32,588 bases of DNA from Myxococcales bacterium (GCA_023248815.1 JAHFDV010000008.1:1-32588); one strand, 5' to 3'; positions 1 to 8,364 are shown, numbered from the stretch's first letter. Made by a program: numbers and translations. Notes: a model not told the origin generated them from the letters alone.

Positions 1-206
1 AAGTGCTTCGAAAACGCCTGATCGAAGGGGTCGAGATCGGCCTCGCGATGCGCGCAAATCGCGCGGGCGACGTAATAGAAGCCGTCGAGCGAGTTGTCGT
101 GGAGACCGCGAATCAGCGCTGCCGCGAGCGAGAGCGCCTCTTGCGCGCCGACCTTCACTTTTTGCGCGCGGAGCTCGTAGAGAAAAGGAATGAAGGCGCC
201 GCTCAT
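1..206 (-). CDS. VWA-domain CoxE-like protein, N-terminus only (runs off window)
   Basis: The first 68 codons of a minus-strand gene can be read from the ATG at 206 to the window edge. The translation begins MSGAFIPFLYELRAQKVKVG and continues with GLHDNSLDGFYYVARA and DPFDQAF. This spacing (LR..G..V, then FY..ARA, then D.FD.AF) is the conserved N-terminal preamble of CoxE-like VWA proteins, which usually work beside a MoxR-type AAA+ ATPase in assembling or activating protein complexes. The VWA domain and its MIDAS motif would lie outside the window, so the call rests on the preamble alone. The ATG overlaps the TGA of the transglutaminase gene (ATGA at 206-203), which points to translational coupling. 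Confidence 0.72.
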   Translation of the reverse strand, partial: MSGAFIPFLYELRAQKVKVGAQEALSLAAALIRGLHDNSLDGFYYVARAICAHREADLDPFDQAFSKH

Positions 207-1795
207 GGCGACTCTCCGCGCCCGCAGTCTTTCCCGCCGCGCGTCTTTGCGACGAGGCGGTATTCGCCGAGCGAGATCGAGGTCGGAACCGAAAGCGTTC
301 CCGCGAAGTGTCCCTGCGCGTCCGTGGGGAGAGCACCGAGTGCGACGCCGCGCAAAGATCCAGTGTTCGGAGTGAGCACGAGATCGACACCGACGAACGG
401 GCACGCGTGATCGCCGGCCCGAACGTCGCCCGAGACTTCGAGGGTCGTCCCCCGAAGAACTTCTTTCTGCGCAGAGCTCAAGGTGATGGCCGCGCGCGGT
501 CCCGTCGTGTCTTGCATGGGATCGGGCGAAACGTCAGACGAAAAGGGACGAGCGCTCGATGACGCGAGTGCGCTCGATGTGCCGTTCGGTCCTTTTCCGT
601 TCGTGCCGCCGTTTCCGCCCTGCCCCTGCGCGCGTTTCTGCATCGTGTTTCGCCCCGAGCTCGAGCCTTCGGGCCAGGCGAAGGGATCCACGGGATCGCG
701 GTAGGTCGCGATGTCGGCGGTCTCGGGATTGATGATCGTGCCGCCGCCCCCGAGATCGATTCGCTTGTAGAGCGTGCCGTTGTGCACTTCGACCCAAGCG
801 TGCTCGCCATTCATCAAGAGGCGCGTGGGGAGACCGAGTGCCGTAGCGGTCACGAGAAACGCGTAGGCGCGATGACGGCACACGCCCTTCTTCGACAGCG
901 CGATCGTTCGATACGGATCTCCCTGCATTTCAGGGCGATCGTTCGACTCGCGAAACTCTCGGAAGTACTTGGTGAGCCGCTCGACGGCTTGCGCCGGAGA
1001 AAGATCGCGCTGCGAAATTCCGAGGCGGAGGAGGACGGAAGCGGCCGAGCGTTTCGGGGTGTCGGGGAGCTCGCGAATGTGTGGAAGCACGCCCCACTCC
1101 GGATTGCCGAAAGGACCGCCGAACGCCGCCCGCGGAGCCGCGATCGAAAGGCGAATGCGCGCCATTCCACTTTCTCGCGAAGTGAGAAACCAGTTTTCGG
1201 CGCCGTCGCTCTCGATGCGATGAACGACGGCATGTCCGTCGATGGTCACGTTCGAATCGACGACCTTGGAGCCGGCAATGACGCTGGGAATGCGAATCGG
1301 CTGATCGCGAACCACGCGCAAATCGAGCCGTGCGCGAAACGTATCGGTGCCGGGCAAGGGCGGCGCTTTCGTCACGGGATGCGTTACCGGGTTCTCGACG
1401 CCGAGCGTGAAGTCGGAAAGCACGGTGTCGAAAGCGGAGACGCGCTCGTACGGGCTAATCGACGGCTCGAAGACGTTGGCGCCCGCGAGAATGTCGGGCG
1501 CGCGCGTATCGAGATCGGGCGTGAAAGGGCGATCGAATCCCGAGAGGCGCGGCTCGGGAATCGGCGCATCGGGCTCGCGTGTATCTGGGACGAGCCCATT
1601 CGGCGACTGACGAAACCCCGTGAGCTCGCTCGCGACACGCGCACGTCGGTCATCGGCCGGATCCTCGGGGATGGGCTCGTGCAACACGGGCCCGCGACGC
1701 TGCGCCGAACCGATCGTCGAGATGCTCGAGACGCCAAACAAGACCGCGAGGAAGAATCGCGCGCCACGCGCTGTCTTCGTTCCCGGACGCCGCAT
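203..1795 (-). CDS. Exported transglutaminase-like domain protein
   Basis: About 530 residues. A basic N-terminus and hydrophobic stretch (ARFFLAVLFGVSSISTIGSA) look like a signal peptide, so the protein is probably exported. The core carries a papain-like transglutaminase triad: Cys306 in KKGVCRHRAYAF, His332 in GEHAWVEVH and Asp347 in YKRIDLGGG. A long Pro/Asp-rich region precedes it. The C-terminal ~90 residues (TLEVSGDVRAG, then GHFAGTLSVP and GEYRLVAKT) look like an Ig-like beta domain. I chose the ATG at 1795 because it begins the signal peptide; an in-frame GTG at 1831 would add 12 residues. The stop overlaps the start of the VWA gene. Transglutaminase-VWA-MoxR neighbourhoods are common in bacteria, often with substrate-assembly or proteolytic roles, but the substrate here is unknown. 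Confidence 0.8.
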   Translation of the reverse strand: MRRPGTKTARGARFFLAVLFGVSSISTIGSAQRRGPVLHEPIPEDPADDRRARVASELTGFRQSPNGLVPDTREPDAPIPEPRLSGFDRPFTPDLDTRAPDILAGANVFEPSISPYERVSAFDTVLSDFTLGVENPVTHPVTKAPPLPGTDTFRARLDLRVVRDQPIRIPSVIAGSKVVDSNVTIDGHAVVHRIESDGAENWFLTSRESGMARIRLSIAAPRAAFGGPFGNPEWGVLPHIRELPDTPKRSAASVLLRLGISQRDLSPAQAVERLTKYFREFRESNDRPEMQGDPYRTIALSKKGVCRHRAYAFLVTATALGLPTRLLMNGEHAWVEVHNGTLYKRIDLGGGGTIINPETADIATYRDPVDPFAWPEGSSSGRNTMQKRAQGQGGNGGTNGKGPNGTSSALASSSARPFSSDVSPDPMQDTTGPRAAITLSSAQKEVLRGTTLEVSGDVRAGDHACPFVGVDLVLTPNTGSLRGVALGALPTDAQGHFAGTLSVPTSISLGEYRLVAKTRGGKDCGRGESP

Positions 1796-1845
1796 GCCCC
1801 GAGTATGGCAGAGGACGCGCCCCCGTTTCACGCGGTTTGCACGGT

Positions 1846-2115
1846 TCAGTCAGCGGGCGAAGGCGGCGGCTCTTCCCAGCTTCCCCGGCGCCACGCATAT
1901 CCGCGTCCGGTCCAGTGCCAGTACCCCGCGCGCCAGACGGCCGTTTCGCTCGGAGCTTCGGGAATCGTCTCTTTGAGCTCGGCGGGGGCGGCTTCGTTGC
2001 GCGGCGTCACGGTCCGAACGTTCGTGACACATGCCGCGGCGCATCCAATGCCGAGCACTCCGAGAAGGACCCGACCCGAGAAGGCGAAGCGGCGAGTCAG
2101 GCAAAATGGCGCCAA
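1846..2115 (-). CDS. Small WXXGXW-repeat protein, possible lipoprotein
   Basis: 89 residues starting at TTG (2115). A hydrophobic N-terminal segment (GRVLLGVLGIGCAAACV) ends in cysteines, so it may be a lipoprotein, although the lipobox (GIGC) is not ideal. The C-terminus contains W-R-A-G-Y-W-H-W followed by Y-A-W-R-R-G-S-W, the WXXGXW/YXWGXW repeat found in small cell-envelope proteins of proteobacteria and myxobacteria. Their function is not known to me. It lies 50 bases upstream of the transglutaminase gene in the same direction and may be its first co-transcribed partner. The start is uncertain; in-frame GTG codons occur further in. Confidence 0.55.
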   Translation of the reverse strand: MAPFCLTRRFAFSGRVLLGVLGIGCAAACVTNVRTVTPRNEAAPAELKETIPEAPSETAVWRAGYWHWTGRGYAWRRGSWEEPPPSPAD

Positions 2116-2127
2116 AGTAGGCGCGAA

Positions 2128-2133
2128 ATTATC
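2128..2133 (-). promoter_or_regulatory. Candidate -10 (GATAAT) for the minus-strand small-protein/transglutaminase unit
   Basis: The minus strand reads GATAAT 12 bases before the TTG start at 2115, in the 68-base gap between divergent genes. No good TTGACA-like -35 lies 16-18 bases upstream, so confidence is low. Confidence 0.3.
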
Positions 2134-2183
2134 GGAACCCGTCGCTTTTTGGGGAGTAAAGTTTCTCCTCGGAGCCCTCCCTC

Positions 2184-3317
2184 ATGCCCCTTCTCGATGA
2201 AATCAGCGCCCTTCCCGCCGACTTGAAGAAGACACTTTCGGATCGCGGCTTCGATCACGAGCTCTTTGCCAAGCTGGCGGAGCTGCATTCGAAGAGCGAC
2301 GGCAACCGCGTCGAAGGCACGGTCGAACGCGTCGTTCCTTCGGATCTCGAAACGCTTGCCACGCCGGGCACCCCCAAGCACGCCGAGTGGACGCGCGCGG
2401 GGGAGCGCTATTTTCGTGAAGGCAAAGTCGCGCTCGTCGTGATGGCCGGTGGGATGGCGACGCGCATGGGCGGAGTCGTGAAGGTCCTCGTCGACGTCTT
2501 CGACGACACGTCGTTTCTCGATCTTCGCATCGCGGAGAATGCCGCCTTCGAAAGGAAGTTCGGCAAGAAGATGCCGCTCTGGCTCATGACGAGCGCCCCC
2601 ACCGAAGCGCCCATTCGCGACGCTTTGAAGAAGGCGAACGCGCCCGCGCACATCACGACATTCGAACAAGGCCTCGGGCTCCGTCTCGACGAACGAGGCT
2701 CGATTTTCAAAGAATCGAATGGCGTCGCGAGCACGTGCGCCACTGGCCACGGTGATCTCGTCGACGCGCTTCGGCGCTCGCTCTTCTTGAAGAAGTTCGT
2801 AGAAGACGGCGGCGAGTACGTCTTCATCTCCAACGTCGACAACCTCGGCGCAACGCCCGACCCTGCGATTCTCGGTGCTCTTCTCGAATCGAAGAAGCGC
2901 GTGCTCGTCGAGGTCGTCAAAAAGGAAGCGGGCGATCGCGGAGGCATCCCCGTTCGCTGGAACGGTAAAGCGCAAATCCTCGAAGAATTCAGGCTCCCCG
3001 AGACCTTCGATCCCAACACGGTCGACGTGTTCAACACCAATACCTTTCTCGTCGAAGCCAAGGCGCTGCTCGAGGCCGAGATCGATTGGACGTGGTTCAA
3101 GGTCACGAAGAAGGTCGAAGGAAAGAACGTCGTTCAGTTCGAGCGACTCGTTCAAGAGATCGCCGCGGTGCTCCCCTCGATGTTTCTCGTCGTTCCGCGT
3201 GACGGCGACGATCCGCGCTTTCTTCCCGTGAAAGACAACGACGAGCTCGCACGTCGACGCGAAACGCTCGAGACGCTGGCGACGAAGCGCGGCTGGATTC
3301 CGGGTCGCGCGCCATGA
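2184..3317 (+). CDS. UDPGP-family UTP--sugar-1-phosphate uridylyltransferase
   Basis: 377 residues of the UDPGP family (eukaryotic-type UDP-glucose / UDP-N-acetylhexosamine pyrophosphorylases), not the GalU type. The enzyme would make a UDP-sugar and pyrophosphate from UTP and a sugar 1-phosphate in the cytoplasm. Visible motifs are the nucleotide loop ALVVMAGGMATRMGG, PLWLMTSAPTEAPI, TGHGDL, the metal/sugar site FISNVDNLGATPDPAIL and GDRGGIPVR...ILEEF. The loop is unusual: GMATRMG replaces the common GLGTRLG, and the proline of the usual P-K pair is missing although a lysine remains. An SD-like GGAG lies 9 bases before the ATG. The stop overlaps the next start. UDP-glucose supply for polysaccharide is the likely role, but the exact sugar cannot be told from sequence. 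Confidence 0.85.
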   Translation: MPLLDEISALPADLKKTLSDRGFDHELFAKLAELHSKSDGNRVEGTVERVVPSDLETLATPGTPKHAEWTRAGERYFREGKVALVVMAGGMATRMGGVVKVLVDVFDDTSFLDLRIAENAAFERKFGKKMPLWLMTSAPTEAPIRDALKKANAPAHITTFEQGLGLRLDERGSIFKESNGVASTCATGHGDLVDALRRSLFLKKFVEDGGEYVFISNVDNLGATPDPAILGALLESKKRVLVEVVKKEAGDRGGIPVRWNGKAQILEEFRLPETFDPNTVDVFNTNTFLVEAKALLEAEIDWTWFKVTKKVEGKNVVQFERLVQEIAAVLPSMFLVVPRDGDDPRFLPVKDNDELARRRETLETLATKRGWIPGRAP

Positions 3318-4858
3318 ACGAAACGAAGGCGCTCGAGGAGCTCTTCGGCATCGCCCGCGCGATGACGACCGAACGCGACGTCGGTCGGCTCCTCGCCGTC
3401 ATTCTCGAAAAAAGCCGCTTCATCACGAGCGCCGACGCCGGCAGCATCTACGTCGTCGAAGGCGAAGGAACCTCCGCCAAGCTCCGCTTCAAGCTCACGC
3501 AAAACGACAGCGTCAGCTTCGACTCGCGCGAGTTCACGATGCCGATCTCGAATCGGTCGATTGCCGGCAGCTGCGTCATCAATCGCAAGCCGATCTCGAT
3601 TCCAGACGTCTATCACCTCCCGAGCGACGCGCCCTTCGGCTTCGATCGCAGCTTCGATCAACGCATCGGCTACGTCACGCGATCGATGATGACGGTCCCC
3701 CTCATCTCGCAACGCGAAGAAGTGCTCGGCGTCATCCAGCTCATCAATCGCAAAAAAGATCCGAATGCCAAGCTCGTCACACGCGACGATGTCGAGCGCG
3801 AGGTCATCCCCTTCGACGATCACGCGCAAAACATGCTGCAGATGGTCGCCGCGCAAGCCGGCGTCTCCCTCGAGAACGCGACGCTCTACGACGAGATTCG
3901 TCTGCTTTTCGAGGGCTTCGTGCGCGCAAGCGTCGACGCGATCGAATCGCGCGATCCGACGACGAGCGGACATTCGCGACGCGTTGCCGATCTCACGGTG
4001 GGCCTCGCACAAGTCATCGATGCGGAGTCGAGTGGTCCCTACAAAGGAACGCGCTTCACCAAGGACGAGCTGCGCGAGCTCGAATACGCGAGCCTCCTTC
4101 ACGACTTCGGTAAGATCGGCGTGCGTGAGCGCGTGCTCGTCAAAGCGAAGAAGCTCTTCGACGAACAGCTCGACCTCATTCGCGCTCGTTTCGACTACGT
4201 CGCGCGGACGCTCGAGGCCGAATACCTCGGAGCGCGCATCAAGCTCATCGAGACCGGAGCGAGCAAAGAAGATCTAGCGAATGCCGAGCGTCACTATGTC
4301 GAACAAACCGCCGAGCTCGACGTGTTCTTCTCTTCGGTGCTCTCGGCCAACGAGCCCACGGTGCTCGCGGGAGGAGATTTCGAAAAGCTCGAGAAGCTTG
4401 CGGGTCAAACATACGTCGATCGCTTGGGACAACCCCACCCGTTGCTCCAGCCAGGTGAATTCGAAGCGCTTCGTATTCTTCGCGGATCTCTCACGACCAA
4501 AGAGATCGACGAAATTCGATCGCATGTAACCCACACGTATCGTTTCTTGTCGAAGATTCCGTGGGGTAAAACGTTGCGCGGCGTCCCCCGCATCGCGGGT
4601 TCGCACCACGAGAAGCTCGACGGGACGGGCTATCCGAATCGCATGCCCGGCGCGGACATTCCCGTGCAGTCGAAGATGATGACGATCGCCGACATCTTCG
4701 ACGCGCTGACGGCGAGCGATCGCCCCTACAAGAAGGCCGTTCCCATCGAAAAGGCGCTCGACATCCTCGACTTCAGCGTCAAAGACGGTCACATCGACGC
4801 CGATCTCACGCGCGTCTTTCGCGGCGCCAAGGTGTGGGAGATCAAGCCCTCCACGTGA
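3314..4858 (+). CDS. GAF + HD-GYP cyclic-di-GMP phosphodiesterase with an inserted segment
   Basis: 514 residues. Residues ~1-195 form a GAF sensor domain (DVGRLLAVILEKSRFITSADAGSIYV when read in pieces; PISNRSIAGSCV; VIQLINRK). Residues ~205-510 form an HD-GYP domain: His220 in SGHSRRVADL, the His263-Asp264 pair in LLHDFGKIGV, then His431-His432-Glu433 and GYP in SHHEKLDGTGYP, and IADIFDALTASDRPYK. The full metal set and GYP motif predict an active phosphodiesterase that linearises c-di-GMP. HD264 and HHE431 are about 167 residues apart, roughly 100 more than in ordinary HD-GYP domains. The insert looks helical. There is no receiver or membrane segment. It is translationally coupled to the uridylyltransferase gene by ATGA, which may link polysaccharide supply to c-di-GMP control. 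Confidence 0.93.
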   Translation: MNETKALEELFGIARAMTTERDVGRLLAVILEKSRFITSADAGSIYVVEGEGTSAKLRFKLTQNDSVSFDSREFTMPISNRSIAGSCVINRKPISIPDVYHLPSDAPFGFDRSFDQRIGYVTRSMMTVPLISQREEVLGVIQLINRKKDPNAKLVTRDDVEREVIPFDDHAQNMLQMVAAQAGVSLENATLYDEIRLLFEGFVRASVDAIESRDPTTSGHSRRVADLTVGLAQVIDAESSGPYKGTRFTKDELRELEYASLLHDFGKIGVRERVLVKAKKLFDEQLDLIRARFDYVARTLEAEYLGARIKLIETGASKEDLANAERHYVEQTAELDVFFSSVLSANEPTVLAGGDFEKLEKLAGQTYVDRLGQPHPLLQPGEFEALRILRGSLTTKEIDEIRSHVTHTYRFLSKIPWGKTLRGVPRIAGSHHEKLDGTGYPNRMPGADIPVQSKMMTIADIFDALTASDRPYKKAVPIEKALDILDFSVKDGHIDADLTRVFRGAKVWEIKPST

Positions 4859-4996
4859 CGAGCGCTCCAAAGGCGGAGGGGCCTGATCGAAAAGCCCTGA
4901 TGGCACACGTTGGCTCAAGCTCAGCCTCGCCTTTCGTGCGCTAAGATCCTGAAACTCATCGCGCTTCTTTCCGCAGCCAGCTGGTACGCAGCCTGC

Positions 4997-6322
4997 ATGA
5001 TGGGCGCCATGATGATCCGCCACGCTTCTCCCCTCGTCACTTCGCCGTTCGCTCTCGCTGCCGCCGTTTCCCTCGCGCTCGTGGCATGCGGTGATTCGGA
5101 TCCGTCCGAAGGAGTGAAGGTCGAGGTCGCCAAGTCGTCGCTCACCCGTGAGAGGAATCCCGCTGCCGACGACGCCGCGCTCACGAGCGCCGTCATCAGC
5201 GATGAAGCGTTCGCTGCCGATCTTCACAAGCAGCTCGTTCTCAAAGACGCATCGAAGAATCTCTTCTTCTCACCTCACAGCGTATCGTCTGCGTTCGCGA
5301 TGCTCTACGGCGGCGCGGCAACGCAGAGCCAGATCGACATCGCGAAAACGTTCCACTTCGCGGACAACAACGCCGCCTTTCATGCGGCGCGCAACAAGCT
5401 CGCCCTCGCGCTCGAGTCGCGAGCGAATGCGGCGGGCAAAGGAACGGACGGCAAAGGCTTCCGTCTCGCGCTCAACAATTCGTTTTGGGGCGAGAAGACC
5501 TTCACGTGGGGCGCGGGCTATCTCGACGTGCTCGGAAAGAACTACGGCGCGGGCATCTACTTGAACGATTTCGTCGCCGACTTCGAGAAGGGCCGTCATC
5601 TCATCAACAGTTGGACGGAAACGAACACGGAAGGTCGCATCAAGGAGCTTCTCCCCGAAGGATCGCTCGACAGCTCGACGCGCTTCGTCCTCGTGAACAC
5701 GGTCTATTTCAATGCCGCGTGGGTCGAACAGTTCATCCCGACGAACATGGACTTCACGAACGCAGGGCTTACGTCGAACGTTCCGGCGATCACGAACACG
5801 GGCTCCTTCCGGTACTCGAAGAATGCCAATGGAGACGAGGTCGTCGCGGTTCCTTACGAAGGCTCGCAAGTCGAGTTCGTCGCACTTTTGCCGAAAGACA
5901 TCGCAGCCTACGAAGGCGCGCTCGATGGCACGACGCTCCACTCTCTTTTCGCTTCGCTCACGCCGGGGGCGGTCAGCCTCACGATGCCGAAGCTCAAGAT
6001 CGAAGGCGCGACGATCAGCCTGAAAGAGCAGCTCTCGGCGCTCGGTCTCGCGTCGATTTTCGGAGCCGAGGCCGACTTCAGCCCGATCACCGCGTCCGCG
6101 AAACTCCAAATCGACGACGTCTATCACCAAGCGTTCGTGAAGCTGAACGAGAAGGGCACGGAAGCCGCGGCGGCCACGGCGATCACCGCGCGAGAAACCT
6201 CCGCGATTCTCGACCCCGTCGTCGTGAATCTGAACCGCCCGTATCTCTTCTTCATCCGCGACGTCCCGACGGGCGAAATCCTCTTCCAAGGCCGCATCGT
6301 CTCGCCGAGCTATTCGGAGTAG
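4997..6322 (+). CDS. Serpin-family lipoprotein 1 (protease inhibitor)
   Basis: About 441 residues. A signal peptide ends in the lipobox LVAC (Cys31 from this start), so the mature protein should be lipid-anchored. The rest is a full serpin fold: NLFFSPHSVSSAFAMLYGGA, FRLALNNSFWG, INSWTETNTEGRI, FVLVNTVYFNAAW and the C-terminal PTGEILFQGRI. The reactive-centre loop starts at 6149 with the inhibitory hinge EKGTEAAAAT. Counting 17 residues from the hinge Glu puts P1-P1' at Thr-Ser (6197-6202), with Arg at P3. Small Ala-rich hinge residues indicate an inhibitory serpin rather than a non-inhibitory one. Start choices are ATG 4997, 5009 or 5012; a TTG at 4910 would give an unlikely second hydrophobic segment. 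A close paralogue follows 19 bases downstream. Confidence 0.93.
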   Translation: MMGAMMIRHASPLVTSPFALAAAVSLALVACGDSDPSEGVKVEVAKSSLTRERNPAADDAALTSAVISDEAFAADLHKQLVLKDASKNLFFSPHSVSSAFAMLYGGAATQSQIDIAKTFHFADNNAAFHAARNKLALALESRANAAGKGTDGKGFRLALNNSFWGEKTFTWGAGYLDVLGKNYGAGIYLNDFVADFEKGRHLINSWTETNTEGRIKELLPEGSLDSSTRFVLVNTVYFNAAWVEQFIPTNMDFTNAGLTSNVPAITNTGSFRYSKNANGDEVVAVPYEGSQVEFVALLPKDIAAYEGALDGTTLHSLFASLTPGAVSLTMPKLKIEGATISLKEQLSALGLASIFGAEADFSPITASAKLQIDDVYHQAFVKLNEKGTEAAAATAITARETSAILDPVVVNLNRPYLFFIRDVPTGEILFQGRIVSPSYSE

Positions 6323-6341
6323 GATCGAGAAGGGGGAATTC

Positions 6342-7631
6342 ATGGGGAAGAGCGCATTTTTCGAACGAGCCGCACTCGCACTTTTGCCACTCGCGCTCGG
6401 CGGGTGCAGCGATGAAGCCTCGACGACGCAGGTCGAGGTCGCGCGCTCAGCGCTGTCGCGTGATCCGAACCCAGCGACGGATCCTGCGTCTCTCCGCAGC
6501 GTCGTCGATGGCGATATCGCCTTCGGACTCGCGCTCGGTCGACGCGCGGACATCGCATCGTCGGATGGCAATAGCTTCTTCTCACCGCACAGCATCGCCG
6601 TGGCGTTCGGCATGCTCTACGGCGGCGCGAGCGGTACGTCGAAAACCGACCTCGCAAAGACCTTCGGGATCTCGCTCGCGGACGACGCGTTCCATGCGAC
6701 GCGAAACAGTATCGGGCTGAATCTCGAATCGCGCGCAATATCGGGCGGACAAGGGAGCGACGGGAAGGGGTTTCGTCTCACCGTCGAGAACTCGTTTTGG
6801 GGCGAGAAGAGCTGGTCGTGGGAGACGCCCTATCTCGACGTGCTCGCGAAGAACTACGGCGCCGGAATCAACCTCGTCGACTTCAAGGCCGACTTCGAAG
6901 GAAGTCGAAAGACCATCAATGCGTGGACCGCGGAGCACACCGAGGAGCGCATTCTCGACCTGCTCCCCGAACGATCGCTGAGCGACGACTCGCGTTTCGT
7001 TCTCGTGAATGCCGTTTTTTTCAACGCCGCTTGGAAGGAAGAGTTCGCGGTGACGACGATGCCCTTCAACGGCCCAGCGGGTGTGAAGACCGTTCCCGCC
7101 GTGACCCACGAATCCAAGTATCGCTATCTCAAGACCGACGAGGCCGAGGTCGTGTCGGTGCCATACGAGGGAGAGAAGATCGAGCTCGTCGCCATCCTTC
7201 CGAAGGATCTCTCCGCTTTCGAAGCGAGGCTCGATGCAGCGGCGCTGCGAGACCTCTTCGCCAACGAAAGCCCGGCCCCGGTGATTCTCACGATGCCGAA
7301 GCTCACGATCGAAGGAGCAACGCTTTCACTCAAGAACGAGCTGAGCGCGCTCGGTCTCGCGTCGGTCTTTCACGAAGATGCGGCCGATTTCTCGAAGATG
7401 ACGAAGAGCGGAGCGCTCGTCATCGACAACGTCTACCACCAGGCAAAATTGAAGCTCGATGAGAAGGGCACTGAAGCCGTTGCGGCAACGGCGATCGTGG
7501 GATCGGATCTCGTCAGCGAAGAAATTGGGCCGACGCCGATACCGATGAATGTCGATCACCCCTACCTCATCTTCATCCGCGACATCCCCACGGGCGAAAT
7601 CCTCTTTCAAGGCCGTATCGTCCAGCCGTGA
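6342..7631 (+). CDS. Serpin-family lipoprotein 2 (tandem paralogue)
   Basis: 429 residues. An SD-like AGAAGGGGG precedes the ATG. The signal peptide ends in LGGC (lipobox), followed by a linker resembling that of serpin 1 (VEVARSALSRDPNPA against VEVAKSSLTRERNPA). The serpin body carries SFFSPHSIAVAFGMLYGGAS, ENSFWGEK, INAWTAEHTEERI, FVLVNAVFFNAAW and DIPTGEILFQGRIV. The hinge EKGTEAVAAT starts at 7461, and counting puts P1-P1' at Leu-Val (7509-7514). That suggests a chymotrypsin-, elastase- or subtilisin-like target, unlike serpin 1. Its loop is about three residues longer than that of serpin 1. The pair is clearly a tandem duplication whose bait loops have diverged while the scaffold stayed similar. 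Confidence 0.93.
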   Translation: MGKSAFFERAALALLPLALGGCSDEASTTQVEVARSALSRDPNPATDPASLRSVVDGDIAFGLALGRRADIASSDGNSFFSPHSIAVAFGMLYGGASGTSKTDLAKTFGISLADDAFHATRNSIGLNLESRAISGGQGSDGKGFRLTVENSFWGEKSWSWETPYLDVLAKNYGAGINLVDFKADFEGSRKTINAWTAEHTEERILDLLPERSLSDDSRFVLVNAVFFNAAWKEEFAVTTMPFNGPAGVKTVPAVTHESKYRYLKTDEAEVVSVPYEGEKIELVAILPKDLSAFEARLDAAALRDLFANESPAPVILTMPKLTIEGATLSLKNELSALGLASVFHEDAADFSKMTKSGALVIDNVYHQAKLKLDEKGTEAVAATAIVGSDLVSEEIGPTPIPMNVDHPYLIFIRDIPTGEILFQGRIVQP

Positions 7632-7654
7632 CCCCCACGCACTCCGCTAGAGAC

Positions 7655-7676
7655 TTTCGTCCGAGAATGGACGAAA
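7655..7676 (+). terminator. Perfect 8-bp inverted repeat (possible terminator or leader hairpin)
   Basis: TTTCGTCC, a six-base loop GAGAAT, then GGACGAAA, between serpin 2 and the redoxin-like lipoprotein gene. There is no U-tract after it, so it may be a weak terminator, an mRNA-stabilising hairpin or a protein-binding palindrome. Confidence 0.4.
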
Positions 7677-7689
7677 CTCCGCGGCAGTC

Positions 7690-8364
7690 ATGAATCGGCG
7701 TGCGTTCGTTTTCGGGTCCCTTCTTCTCGCGTGCTCGACGAAGAAGAAAGAGGGCGAACAGAAGGCCGTCGCCGTTACGGACGACAGCATCGGGGTCCTC
7801 TTCATTTGGATCGACGAAAAAGGCGATGCGCACACCGAGACCAAAGCGGGAGCCGTTCCCGAAGCGAGCCGTGCGCTCGTTCGCGTGATCGTTCCCGAGC
7901 AAGAAGAAGGGTCGGCCGACGCGATCTCCGTCGTCGATCTGCGGACGAAGCAGGCCGATGGCACCTATGCGATTCGCCGCGTCCCCAAGCGTGAGTTCGA
8001 AGCCCTCGCCGAATCACGGCGCTCGGCGCACGGACCGACGCTCGGAACGGCCGAGCAAGAGGCGGGGGTCGCGCGTCCGGAGCACAATCAGAAGATTCCC
8101 ACGGCTCCGCCCAAGGTCATCATCTACGGCGCAAGCTGGTGCAAGCCGTGCCATCAAGCGGCCGATTACCTGAAGAGCATCGGCGTGCCGTTCGTTCTCT
8201 ATGACATCGAGAAAGAGCCAGCGCGTGCATCGGAGATGGCGCAGAAGCTCGAGGCCTCCAATCATCGCGGCGGATCGATTCCCGTCCTCGACATTGGCGG
8301 CGCGATTTTGATCGGCTACAGCCAAGTCGCTGTCGACAAAGCACTCGTCTCCGCCGGTTACTGA
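7690..8364 (+). CDS. Thioredoxin/glutaredoxin-like lipoprotein with CKPC motif
   Basis: 224 residues. The N-terminus MNRRAFVFGSLLLACS is a lipoprotein signal with the lipid cysteine at residue 15. Residues ~20-135 are a charged, poorly conserved region. The C-terminal ~85 residues form a glutaredoxin-like fold: KVIIYGASWCKPCHQAADYL, with the active site Cys151-Lys-Pro-Cys154, then IGVPFVLYDIE and the cis-proline loop GGSIPVLDIGG. It would act as a thiol-disulfide reductase or isomerase at the cell envelope. It lies 58 bases downstream of serpin 2 in the same direction, possibly in the same unit. The redox partner is unknown. Confidence 0.85.
   Translation: MNRRAFVFGSLLLACSTKKKEGEQKAVAVTDDSIGVLFIWIDEKGDAHTETKAGAVPEASRALVRVIVPEQEEGSADAISVVDLRTKQADGTYAIRRVPKREFEALAESRRSAHGPTLGTAEQEAGVARPEHNQKIPTAPPKVIIYGASWCKPCHQAADYLKSIGVPFVLYDIEKEPARASEMAQKLEASNHRGGSIPVLDIGGAILIGYSQVAVDKALVSAGY

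Noticed and set aside
4901-4915. Sigma-54-like TGGCAC...TGGCTC before serpin 1.
   Set aside because: The distance between GG and GC is one base shorter than the strict -24/-12 spacing, and it lies about 85 bases or more from the start codon.
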